Program-made: the position numbers and the translations under genes
Source of the DNA: Verrucomicrobiales bacterium
GTDB lineage: Bacteria > Verrucomicrobiota > Verrucomicrobiia > Verrucomicrobiales > DEV007
Direction: 5' to 3'
DNA: 33,273 nucleotides
NCBI GenBank assembly: GCA_028281705.1
Contig: JANQJH010000130.1
Span: forward strand, 1 to 33,273
In this document: positions 15,901 to 22,618 of the stretch, piece by piece
Position numbering within the stretch: position 1 is the stretch's first letter
Layout: the number at the start of each line of letters is the position of its first letter
Notes under the pieces: model-generated
What the model was told of the DNA's origin: nothing
What the model saw: only the letters and a program-made list of their open reading frames with translations
The model's database searches: none

Positions 15901-17720
15901 AGCTGGATGATTTCGGTCTGTCTGCCGGCGGGGTCCCACTTGAATTGCGTTTCGCGCCCTTCGGCATCGGTCGTCTTCCAGAGAAAGCCGGTCGAGGTGT
16001 GGACATGCTGAGTGATGGCCTGATCACTGGTTGGCCCCTTGGCCACAATGGTCTTGATCACCCGTCCGAGAATATCGCGTTCCTCCTCGCTGATTTTGCC
16101 CAGTGGATCGATCTTAGTCACGATCCGCGATTCATCATCGTAGAGCGTCGTGGTCTCGGCGTAACTGGCCGCGGCGAGATCGTAGGAAGCTTTGCGGTGA
16201 ATCTCGCGAAAGCGCCCATCGTTCGCCATCAGGGTTTCGTAACCTCGGGGGTCGACGATACGCGTGGGTTTCCAACCGTCGCGATTGAAGACGCTGGATC
16301 CCGGATTGCGGCTCGTACTACTCAGATCGCTTTGCCCATCGTTGCGCTCAGCGGCGGTGTAACGACTTTCATAAAAGAACTGTGTCAGGGCACTCTCGCT
16401 ACCGTTGAGGGGCACGGTGGTGCTGGTGCGCCGTTGCGCCTCATCGTAGGTGTGGGTGGTGATATTTCCTCTGGGATCCTCGGCAGTCAGGATCGAGCCA
16501 ACATCATTGTAGGTGTAATCAGTACGCAAATCGATCCCGCGCGCTTCCAGGGTGAAGGTGCCGTTCCCGTTGTCGGCGTCGCCGTCCATGTCACGCCCCT
16601 CGGCAATGAGCCGGTTCAACTCGTCATAAACGTAGACGCTCCGGTGACCTCGCTCGTCTTTCTCCGCAATCTTGTTCCCGTTTCCGTCATAGTAGAGATT
16701 CTTGACAGTATTGGGATTACCGGCCCCCTCATAGGTGATTGTCTTCAGGCGATTTCGGCTATCGTAGGCAAACCTCGTTCGATGGCCCAGCGGATCTTGG
16801 TGCAAGGTCTCGTTTCCGTTGCGGTCGTACCAATGATAGGTATAGAGATTGACCGAGCTATTGGGCCAGAGAAGGACGTCGATGTCCTCGGGTCGGGGTG
16901 GGTTGGCGATGCGCCATTCGACCCAGGCCACGCCGGAGCGTTGTTGTGTCTCGTAGACTTCGGCGAGCCGGTTGCCCATCCGGGCATAGACTTTGTGCAT
17001 GATGATAAGCGGCTCAAGGGCCTCGGCTGGCATTTCTCCACCGATGGGTTCAAATTGCGGCGGTTCGCCGGGGAGATCGGGGGGATGACCGTGCCAATCG
17101 TCCTCACCGATATTCTCGCTCCGCCTCACTCGCCAGTCTAACCAGAGAGAGAAGCGGCGGTCTTCGATCTTGAATCGACTGACGGCGGCGAGATGCCCCC
17201 AGTGCACGTTGCTCCAGCAAGAATACTCGGTGCCGTGGTGGCGCCAGCTTACCAGGCTCACGGCTTCATCGAAGACGGTGGCGGAAAAATGCAACTGCCT
17301 CTCCCGGTTCGCCGGATCCTTCAACAGACGAGCGAGTTCCTCTGCTGTCAGGTTCGAGGCCGGGAATTGATTTGGCGAGGGTTTTTGCTTGGGGGGCGGA
17401 CCGTAGCGCGTCTCAACGGGTTCGATCCAACGGGTTCTGAGTTTTCGGCCTTTGGAGAGGGCGCGTTCCCGTGCTGAGAGGACGTTGACGGCTGGGAGTG
17501 GCCTGTGCTCACGTGGTGCCGGGGGCGGGAAGGTCACGGAATCAATGGGATTGAGAATTTCGATCTTTTCTTGAGCGATGATCTGCTCTTCCCTCGCTTC
17601 ATCCGGGGGCGGCCCTTCTTGAGGTTGTTGGCTCCAGGCCGGGGTGGAGGCGACCTGGAGGGCCATGCCGCCGAAACACAGTGCTTTCGTAGCTACTCGC
17701 AACATTAGATGGGCTCCCAT
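12915..17720 (-). CDS. Secreted RHS/YD-repeat toxin with a colicin-E3-type 16S rRNase tip
   Basis: 1601 residues. A Sec-type signal peptide (~1-31, ending ...STPAWSQ) is followed by a Pro-rich, charged region and a proline-poor domain (~140-290). From ~295 to ~1330 there are more than twenty YD repeats (YDxxGNxxxxxDxxGxxxxYxYD), which in the family build a hollow shell around a toxin. The RHS core motif QRDPAGFVDGPNVYTYV...WDPLGLE ends at residue 1369; D1341 and D1364 fit the self-cleavage aspartates. After a helical linker (1370-1510), residues ~1544-1601 match the colicin E3 cytotoxic domain: LRKRWKDKDGNIYEWDSQHG, then HLGEFDSTTGDQLK and DPTRR. The catalytic triad equivalents D1563, H1566 and E1570 are intact. 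E3 cuts 16S rRNA at the decoding site. With no PAAR or T6SS signal, export is presumably Sec-dependent. It follows the TIGR02597 gene by 54 bases. The tip DNA looks less GC-rich than the YD region, consistent with tip exchange. Confidence 0.93.
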   Translation of the reverse strand: MGAHLMLRVATKALCFGGMALQVASTPAWSQQPQEGPPPDEAREEQIIAQEKIEILNPIDSVTFPPPAPREHRPLPAVNVLSARERALSKGRKLRTRWIEPVETRYGPPPKQKPSPNQFPASNLTAEELARLLKDPANRERQLHFSATVFDEAVSLVSWRHHGTEYSCWSNVHWGHLAAVSRFKIEDRRFSLWLDWRVRRSENIGEDDWHGHPPDLPGEPPQFEPIGGEMPAEALEPLIIMHKVYARMGNRLAEVYETQQRSGVAWVEWRIANPPRPEDIDVLLWPNSSVNLYTYHWYDRNGNETLHQDPLGHRTRFAYDSRNRLKTITYEGAGNPNTVKNLYYDGNGNKIAEKDERGHRSVYVYDELNRLIAEGRDMDGDADNGNGTFTLEARGIDLRTDYTYNDVGSILTAEDPRGNITTHTYDEAQRRTSTTVPLNGSESALTQFFYESRYTAAERNDGQSDLSSTSRNPGSSVFNRDGWKPTRIVDPRGYETLMANDGRFREIHRKASYDLAAASYAETTTLYDDESRIVTKIDPLGKISEEERDILGRVIKTIVAKGPTSDQAITQHVHTSTGFLWKTTDAEGRETQFKWDPAGRQTEIIQLDADGTGSPTTVTAYDKNGNVVSVTDPEGNVTLYVYDKRDWRTAEIGAAVTDAVTGTTYHPATLTVYDEAGNVVQVIDRRGLNDPVVTGTVSVTAAANAADYSTVTSYDAANRPTHVTSPSVAVYGGTASTSQTITEYDDNGNPVKVTDGEGNITHNTYDVANRLVATTTNPTSNQSDPNHASAITVNHLYDKAGNLKQVTDGKGQVTTFTFDGFNRTTLTCFDPNDTRKERTKFVYDALNLVERQVLSGTGSVLQRTSYAHDDQHRLKTVTYHGSEADNRHYDYDKVGNIQAVEIGETNSPSDVDALRSAYYTHDALNRVKTETSADVTHDYDYDKVGNRTGVTYGGTYGRTLTSVYDALNRLESCTEGTGRQVIFGYDRVGNLHERTYPNTVEEIRDHDARNRLVTLTTQKSNGTDLAVYSQQYDQMGNVRQIVETHGSSVPNRTLTLSYDHIYRLTSEAVLRSGNTQTTTFTYDDAHNRTQKVVSGSGPADTGTWDYIYGATGGGNNRNSNQLYQVKKDSSLISTLNYDDKGNLVTRTEGGKTLWYYYDHENRLTKATLPNNYVVPDGTTLPGQRHYEFQYDYRTRRVFRDERSTTPGNTTFYETTVSFSGGLGVQEYTASGDHQAHYIRGSDFGGGIGGILFSMRGSGGSPNPSYYHYNSRGDVTTKSDDYASTTWQTAYQSHGEHLAADTSGIDSDPHRTNTKEESGDLRLVNDHFRLRFLNLGIYLQRDPAGFVDGPNVYTYVRQNPWTFWDPLGLETKSQLEGMRDRLDNAYKKQVADINAMTGISDKERAAGLDRLAGVYERQRNAYTERINKLGKTARDIAKVTGREVAAVELDLNDSDTSTAKLIARLEHAESVGARDAVVDAMKGSYGGALKSLATGIAVDRMLRRIPGVKNIYNRNQIHASYTPPPKVPSAFPKLKIAKRKTTVQGGGGLRKRWKDKDGNIYEWDSQHGTVEKFNKRGRHLGEFDSTTGDQLKPADPTRRVDP
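12918..13091 (-). other. Colicin-E3-type rRNase domain of the RHS protein
   Basis: This encodes residues ~1544-1601. The sequence RKRW-x7-IYEWDSQHG followed by a conserved Glu three residues on, then HLG-x-FD-x2-TG-x-QLK and DP-x-R, is shared with the C-terminal RNase of colicin E3 and cloacin DF13. That family cleaves 16S rRNA between A1493 and G1494. The Gly-rich linker QGGGG just before it also resembles the start of the colicin domain. Confidence 0.9.
12927..12933 (-). promoter_or_regulatory. Strong Shine-Dalgarno for the immunity candidate
   Basis: AAGGAGG on the minus strand, eight bases before the TTG at 12918, placed in the Thr-Arg-Arg codons of the toxin C-terminus. It decides the rare TTG start and implies vigorous translation of the small gene, as expected if it must neutralise the toxin. 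Confidence 0.75.
14883..15058. repeat. 26-bp direct repeat inside the RHS gene
   Basis: Identical 26-base copies at 14883-14908 and 15033-15058, 150 bp apart, both encode YDYDKVGN in consecutive YD repeats. Exact identity at the DNA level suggests recent duplication or gene conversion within the shell-coding part. Confidence 0.75.
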
Positions 17721-17774
17721 GGCGTTCTTCTTTCAATAGGGTCGGTTGTATGTCCTCGCAGATCTCTCGTTTCA

Positions 17775-18866
17775 CTAGGGGGTGTAAGGAATGGGGGGGA
17801 TCCACCAGACGGCGTTCATCGGTGGGCGCTTGCGCGCCAGGATGGGCGCGCCGCCTTCAAACGTGTGATCTTGCGTCCCATCTCCAAGATCGTCATTGTT
17901 ATACCAACCTGTAGGTCCAAACGGTCCGTTATAATGAAAATAGAATCGGTTTGGCGCTCGATTGATACCCGCCGGCGGATCGCCAACCCAGACAATCAGT
18001 AAGTCCACAGGGTCGAAGGCAATGGGCGATGACCGCACGGCTCCACTCTCATTGAGATGGGAATTGGTCAGGGAGATCGGCACTGGGTAAGGGTTGATCA
18101 AGCGCACGTCATCAGTGATGGCGAGACTGGTGTCACCTGCTTTCATCCCAATTTCGCAGGTGGGCACGGTTCCCACCACGTAGAGGTCCTGAGGATTTCC
18201 TCCGTGGCGGATGAGAAGAAAGCTGGCGCTGGGAAGGATGACGTGATCCTGCAAGCCCCCACCGAGATTATCATTGTCGTACCAGCCTTCCGGAGCGTCG
18301 GGGTGGAAGCTTCCGTCATGGTAGAAATAGGTCTTGCTTGGGGCCTGGTTGGGTCCGCTGCCGGCGCTATCGTAGAGTTTGACCGTGCTTTCCGGAGAGA
18401 AGGGATTTGGAGAATTGGCGATGCCCGTGCCGCGGGGAAAGAGCGACCCCAGCGTCCAGTGAGGAATCACATGGACCTCATCGCCGGCTTGAATGGCTTC
18501 CGGAGAGGTGTCGTCGGGCGCCACGCTGATGGTGATGGCTGACTCGGTATTGGATACGACCTCATAGGAAACCCCCTCCAGTGCTCCCGAGGCGATGATG
18601 ATGTAATAGCTGTCGTCGCCGGGAGAGAACTCGTCGGGCGTCCATGAGGCGCCCCAGAACGCGAGTTCGTTGTTTTCCACATCCACTTGGCTCACCGCGC
18701 CAGAGAACGCGATCGATCGCCAAAGCGGGAGGCCAAAGATGACATCCGTATAAGCATATCCTTGGATGCGAATGTACCCTTGAGGGCGGGTCTCGCCGGT
18801 TTGAGACAAACCAAGAGTAATCGATAAGAGAAAAAGCGTTGTGAGAAACAGAGCGATGCGGCGCAT
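17775..18866 (-). CDS. TIGR02597-type secreted protein
   Basis: About 363 residues from the ATG at 18866, which starts a clear signal peptide (MRRIALFLTTLFLLSITLGLSQ); an in-frame upstream ATG at 18893 adds nine residues without signal character. The mature protein is beta-rich. Its start (GYAYTDVIFGLPLWRSIAFSGAVSQVD...YYIIIASGALEGVSYEVVSNTESAITI) matches the TIGR02597 family, seen mainly as multiple paralogues in Verrucomicrobia and of unknown function. An internal duplication is visible: TYFYHDGSF...GWYDNDNLGGGLQDH and RFYFHYNGPFG..GWYNNDDLGDGTQDH, each followed by a hydrophobic strand. It lies 54 bases upstream of the RHS gene on the same strand, probably in one operon. A surface or matrix role, perhaps in presenting the RHS protein, is inference only. 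Confidence 0.82.
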   Translation of the reverse strand: MRRIALFLTTLFLLSITLGLSQTGETRPQGYIRIQGYAYTDVIFGLPLWRSIAFSGAVSQVDVENNELAFWGASWTPDEFSPGDDSYYIIIASGALEGVSYEVVSNTESAITISVAPDDTSPEAIQAGDEVHVIPHWTLGSLFPRGTGIANSPNPFSPESTVKLYDSAGSGPNQAPSKTYFYHDGSFHPDAPEGWYDNDNLGGGLQDHVILPSASFLLIRHGGNPQDLYVVGTVPTCEIGMKAGDTSLAITDDVRLINPYPVPISLTNSHLNESGAVRSSPIAFDPVDLLIVWVGDPPAGINRAPNRFYFHYNGPFGPTGWYNNDDLGDGTQDHTFEGGAPILARKRPPMNAVWWIPPIPYTP

Positions 18867-19210
18867 GGTGGTATGAGTGTGATGAATCTGCAAAGATCGA
18901 CGCCTGCCATGGCAGCAGGAACGCGTTCTTTTTTTGGCTTAACTTTTTGACATAAGTGTAGCGCTTCCGAGCGGTCAAGAGTGACTTTCCGATGTTGTGG
19001 ATACGGGGCTAACGTATATCTAGTTTAGAAGGTGGCCAGCTCTATGAAGTTGAGAATAGGCGCCCAACGATCCCTGTTTTGTGGCATTGGTTCGGTGAAC
19101 GTGCCGATGTTAGGTAGAAATACCTATTCATGAAATGTGCCCAGGAGATGGAATGGTGCTTATGCATGGGAAAGTCTAACTTGGAAGCATGATATCGTAT
19201 CGTCTCTATC

Positions 19211-19232
19211 CGCTAGGGTGTGACCCCTAGCG
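19211..19232. repeat. Perfect 8-bp-arm palindrome
   Basis: cgctaggg and ccctagcg pair perfectly across a six-base loop (tgtgac). It contains CTAG twice, a word that is usually rare in bacterial genomes. No T-run follows on either strand. Confidence 0.6.
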
Positions 19233-19287
19233 TGATCTACCTGTGCCTGATGATCTGTGTCCCCGACGTCGGTGCTCCCAAGGTGAA

Positions 19288-19304
19288 ACCGGCGTCCCGC
19301 CGGT
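19288..19304. repeat. Small dispersed palindrome, family A copy 1
   Basis: accggcgtcccgccggt: six-base arms accggc/gccggt. Read on the other strand the centre is GGCGGGACGCC, shared with the element at 19333 apart from one base. Confidence 0.6.
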
Positions 19305-19332
19305 CCCTCTCTTGTGATTGCCTGCTCTAATC

Positions 19333-19351
19333 GATAGGCGAGACGCCTATC
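19333..19351. repeat. Small dispersed palindrome, family A copy 2
   Basis: gataggcgagacgcctatc: eight-base arms gataggcg/cgcctatc. The core GGCGAGACGCC matches the preceding element, but the outer arms differ (ATA/TAT against ACC/GGT) and still pair, so pairing is kept while sequence changes. Confidence 0.6.
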
Positions 19352-19472
19352 CCACGATCCACTTCTAACGAAGCGAACAAACGGGCGCTACATCTGCGAC
19401 GAATTCGTCATCGCGCCGAGACGTGTGCGCCTACTGAACTAAAAATCCCGTCGCCGGGTCATGCACTCGGCG

Positions 19473-20075
19473 TCACTTTGGCCGCTCGATGGTGAAAAAA
19501 TCGCGTGTTCGCGTGTAGCCATCCGGCCCGTGCATGCGTCCGACGGGGAGGTAGGCATCCAGAGTCACGTGTAGAGATTCCGGATCGAGGATCCCGTCCT
19601 GCACATGGAGCCGTTTGACCACGCCGATGACCAGGCGGTTGCGGCCGATCTCGAGGGTACTCCATTCCGTACACTCCATGCTCACCGGGGCCTCCGCGAT
19701 GCGCGGGGCGTCGATAGTCACGCTCGGGCGGGTGGTGAGCCCCACGTGATCAAGTTCGCTTTCTCCCGGGGGGAGGGAAGCAGCGCAGGCCACCATGGCT
19801 TCGGCTAGGGATTCGTTGGCTAGATTGACGACAAAACAGCCCGTTCGCCGCAGGTTGCGCGCCGTGTCCTTGGGGATGCCCGGCGAACGGTCCCCCGGGG
19901 CGAAGGCCACAATCGGTGGCCGGCTGCCAAAGACATTGAAGAAACTGAACGGAGCCGCGTTGACCTTGCCCTCTTCATTCACGGTGGTGACCCAGGCGAT
20001 GGGGCGCGGCATCACGAGGCCTGAGAGAAGCTTGTAGGCTTGGGGGAGATCTTTGCCTTCGAAATCGAATTCCAT
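19473..20075 (-). CDS. Flavin reductase-like (FMN-binding split barrel) protein
   Basis: 200 residues from the ATG at 20075. A longer frame reaching 20177 would collide with the divergent gene and adds residues outside the family, and a purine-rich GGGTAGG precedes the chosen ATG. The sequence begins MEFDFEGKDLPQAYKLLSGLVMPRPIAWVTTVNE. It continues with VNAAPFSFFNVFGSRPPIVAFAPG and NLRRTGCFVVNLAN, the classic order of the flavin reductase-like domain (FMN-binding split barrel). Members reduce or bind FMN and serve as oxidoreductases or partners of flavin monooxygenases in the cytoplasm. The specific partner is unknown. It is divergent from the DUF1080 gene across a 100-base promoter region. 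Confidence 0.88.
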   Translation of the reverse strand: MEFDFEGKDLPQAYKLLSGLVMPRPIAWVTTVNEEGKVNAAPFSFFNVFGSRPPIVAFAPGDRSPGIPKDTARNLRRTGCFVVNLANESLAEAMVACAASLPPGESELDHVGLTTRPSVTIDAPRIAEAPVSMECTEWSTLEIGRNRLVIGVVKRLHVQDGILDPESLHVTLDAYLPVGRMHGPDGYTRTRDFFTIERPK

Positions 20076-20175
20076 GGGCCTACCCTGCCGAAGAGCGGCC
20101 ATTCCGACAATGGGCTTTTCACTTGCGATCCCGGGTCCGACTAGGTAACGAACGAACGCAAACAACCAGCCAGCC

Positions 20176-21411
20176 ATGAAGACGACGTCCCTGCTCTTAC
20201 TTCTCTCGACCGCCCTCTCTATCCCTGCCCGGGGCGAGGTTCCGCTTCCCGATGTCTTTTCGGATGTCCCCTGGCAGCCATTGGTGAAGGACGGCAGCCT
20301 CGATGGGTGGAAACAGCTCGGTGGACTTGCGCGCTACGATCTCATCGACGGCGTCATCGTCGGCAAGGCCGTCCCCAACACGCCCAACAGCTTTCTCACC
20401 ACCGAGAAGTACTACGGCGATTTCGTCTTGGAGTACGAGTTCAAGGTCGATGAACGGCTCAACTCCGGCGTGCAGATTCGCAGCAATTCGCTTCCCGATT
20501 ACAACAACGGAAGAGTTCACGGTTACCAGGTGGAGATCGATCCCGACATGGAACGGGCTCGTCTCTGGACCGGGGGCATCTATGACGAGGGTCGGCGCGG
20601 CTGGCTGAACGATCTCAAGGACAACGAACCGGCCCGCAAGGCCTTCAAACCGAACACGTGGAACCACATTCGTGTCCTCGCCGATGGGCCTCACATTCGG
20701 ACATGGCTCAATGGCGTGCCCGCGGCCGATCTGGTCGATGCCATGACAATGTCAGGATTCATCGGCCTGCAGGTCCATGGGATTGGAAGAAATCCGGAGA
20801 AAGAAGGTGCCGAGGTCGCCTGGAGAAAACTGCGGATCAAAGATCTGGGGACCCGGCAATGGAATTCCATGACCAACGACGAGGATTTCGCCGGGTGGAA
20901 GATTCTGCCAGGGGGAGAGTGGAAGATTGAAGGCGGCGTCATCCGTGGCCGGAGTCCCGCAAGCGAAAAACGCCATGGCATCTTGTTGAGCGAAAAAGCC
21001 TACGGGGATTTCACCGTCCGGGTGCAGTTCAAGGCTGACGCTGGTGATAGCGGCCTCTACTGGAGAGCCCAGCCAGTGGAGTCCAGCGTTTCCCTCCATG
21101 GATTTCAGGTGGAGATCGAACACGCTCTCGAAACGGGCGGGCTCTACGAGACCGGCGGTCGCGGCTGGGTGGTGAAACCCGATCCGGCGTTTATCGAAAA
21201 GCGCGCCAAGTACCGTCCCGGTGCCTGGACCGATCTCCGGCTTGTCGTCGAAGGGCGTGACGCCCATGTTTTCATCAACGGCGTGGAAACGGCCCGCCTC
21301 GAGGATGATGCCAAGTTGTCCGCCGAAGGGCATTTTGGCCTTCAATTGCACGGCAACATGGACATGGACGTGTCTTTCAAGAACTTGGAAATCCTCTCAC
21401 AACGCGAGTAG
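20176..21411 (+). CDS. Secreted protein with two tandem DUF1080 (3-keto-disaccharide hydrolase-type) domains
   Basis: 411 residues. A signal peptide (MKTTSLLLLLSTALSIPARG) is followed by two copies of the concanavalin-like DUF1080 fold. Copy 1 (~32-225) has SLDGWKQLGG, YGDFVLEYEFKVDERLNSGVQIRS, YQVEIDPD and WNHIRVLADG...TWLNGV. Copy 2 (~238-408) has DFAGWKILPGGEWKIEGGVIRG, YGDFTVRVQFKADAGDSGLYWRA, FQVEIE and WTDLRLVVEGRDAHVFINGV. DUF1080 proteins are greatly expanded in Planctomycetes and Verrucomicrobia. Some have been shown to act on 3-keto-glycosides, hence the domain name, and others probably bind or cleave other glycans in the periplasm or outside the cell. It is convergent with the NHL-repeat gene. 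Confidence 0.9.
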   Translation: MKTTSLLLLLSTALSIPARGEVPLPDVFSDVPWQPLVKDGSLDGWKQLGGLARYDLIDGVIVGKAVPNTPNSFLTTEKYYGDFVLEYEFKVDERLNSGVQIRSNSLPDYNNGRVHGYQVEIDPDMERARLWTGGIYDEGRRGWLNDLKDNEPARKAFKPNTWNHIRVLADGPHIRTWLNGVPAADLVDAMTMSGFIGLQVHGIGRNPEKEGAEVAWRKLRIKDLGTRQWNSMTNDEDFAGWKILPGGEWKIEGGVIRGRSPASEKRHGILLSEKAYGDFTVRVQFKADAGDSGLYWRAQPVESSVSLHGFQVEIEHALETGGLYETGGRGWVVKPDPAFIEKRAKYRPGAWTDLRLVVEGRDAHVFINGVETARLEDDAKLSAEGHFGLQLHGNMDMDVSFKNLEILSQRE

Positions 21412-21422
21412 AGAAGTTAGTT

Positions 21423-21448
21423 AGGCCGTTTCTTTCAAGGAAACGCCT
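21423..21448 (+). terminator. Possible hairpin terminator after the DUF1080 gene
   Basis: agg-c-cgtttc / gaaacg-cct arms with one bulged base enclose a loop (tttcaag), shortly after the stop codon in a convergent gap. No T-run follows, so function as an intrinsic terminator is uncertain. Confidence 0.35.
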
Positions 21449-21506
21449 TACCCGACGTGTTGTAACCGCTGTCACGCCCCCGCGATATCGACACACTCAG
21501 CTACTA

Positions 21507-22547
21507 CTACTGGCGCACCACGAGGCGCACGTAGCCGGTGTCATTCGTCGTGATGATCAAATCGCGATTCGGCGCCATGACGATGGCTCGCGGTTCGCTG
21601 ATCTTCATCCCCGGCTCATCCAGGGGCCGGCCATCGCCCCGGTGGTGATTGCCCCCGCCCTCGCCCTCGATGAAGAGATGGGCCACACCCTTGGTATCGA
21701 CGTACCAAATGTCTCCTCCGCGGTGCGTGGCCAGGAGAAAGGCGCCATTCTCCAGCAAGGCGACCCCGCGTGTCCCCGGCATCGCTGTCTCCAAGGCGGG
21801 GGATCCGTGACCTCCGCCGGTGGACCGCCCACTGCCCGCGATGGGGACTTTCTCCCCATTCCCGCCAATCCTGTAAGCGCGACCCGCACCACGATCGGTG
21901 GCGTAGAGCTGCCCCTTGGCATCGACCGCGATATTGCCCAGACTGACAAAACCCTCAGCCACCGTGCCCAGGCCCTTGTCCGGTGTCCAGGAGCGGATAC
22001 GGCTATTGCTGCAGTAGTAAATCAGATCGCCCTTGGGGCTGACCCACAGCCCGCGCCCGATGACAATGCGCTCGCGATCGTGCACCAGGGTCACCAGGTT
22101 CCCCTGGAGATCCAATTTCCGAATTCGATGGTTTCCCAGATCGAGGATGAAGACCGTCCCGTCCGGCTGCACGTAGAGTCCATTGGGGAATGTCAGGTTG
22201 CATTCGAGACCTTTTCCATCGCCGGAAAAGCCGGCTCTTCCCGTCCCGGCGATGGTGTGGATGCTCCCATCCGGAAGCACCTTGCGAATGGCGTGCGCCT
22301 CCTTGTCCGCGATGTAGAGATTCCCCTTGGCATCCGCCATGGTCATGTGAGGGCGCGAGAGATCAGCCCGGGTCGCCGCCTTCCCTTCCATGGAAGTGAG
22401 CCAATCGTTGCCGCCGTCTTTGGCCCCGTTCCCTGCCACGGTCCGTAGCGTGCGGTACTTCTTCCGGAACTCCGTGAACTCATCGGCATGGACAAAGGTC
22501 GCGCAAAGAAGGCCTAGGAAAAATATCGAAGAGGTCTTTTTCATCAT
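21507..22547 (-). CDS. Secreted NHL-repeat beta-propeller protein
   Basis: 346 residues from the ATG at 22547. A GTG two codons upstream and the ATG one codon downstream are alternatives, and all keep the signal peptide KKTSSIFFLGLLCATFVHA. The mature part shows NHL-type blades: PHMTMADAKGNLYIADKEAHAIRKVLPDG, TFPNGLYVQPDGTVFILDLGNHRIRKLD, GNIAVDAKGQLYATDRGAGRAYRIG and PRAIVMAPNRDLIITTNDTGYVRLV. The order suggests a complete six-bladed propeller. Periplasmic NHL/SMP-30-like propellers may be lactonases or binding proteins, and no catalytic residues can be assigned. It lies 71 bases after trkH on the same strand and may end the same transcript as the sugar-acid genes; a link to that pathway is conjecture. 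Confidence 0.85.
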   Translation of the reverse strand: MMKKTSSIFFLGLLCATFVHADEFTEFRKKYRTLRTVAGNGAKDGGNDWLTSMEGKAATRADLSRPHMTMADAKGNLYIADKEAHAIRKVLPDGSIHTIAGTGRAGFSGDGKGLECNLTFPNGLYVQPDGTVFILDLGNHRIRKLDLQGNLVTLVHDRERIVIGRGLWVSPKGDLIYYCSNSRIRSWTPDKGLGTVAEGFVSLGNIAVDAKGQLYATDRGAGRAYRIGGNGEKVPIAGSGRSTGGGHGSPALETAMPGTRGVALLENGAFLLATHRGGDIWYVDTKGVAHLFIEGEGGGNHHRGDGRPLDEPGMKISEPRAIVMAPNRDLIITTNDTGYVRLVVRQ

Positions 22548-22618
22548 GGTCACCGGGATTGCCGTTTCTTTTTCTTGGAAGGAAGAGCAACCCTACCAAC
22601 GGAACGCACGGATGACAC

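Larger units (their letters stand above)
18894..19472. other. Non-coding gap with three palindromes
   Basis: No frame here resembles a gene. The promoter for the TIGR02597-RHS operon must lie in the left part; a TTGACC at 18978-18973 (minus strand) is a possible -35 box, but no good -10 box follows at the right spacing. Three hairpin-forming palindromes lie at 19211-19232, 19288-19304 and 19333-19351. The segment is more AT-rich than the flanking genes. Confidence 0.5.

Noticed and set aside
14703..17141. Very long plus-strand open frame (812 codons) opposite the RHS gene
   Set aside because: Its translation is a low-complexity Val/Ile/Gly/Asp mix created by the complement of the YD repeats; the minus frame carries recognisable RHS motifs throughout.
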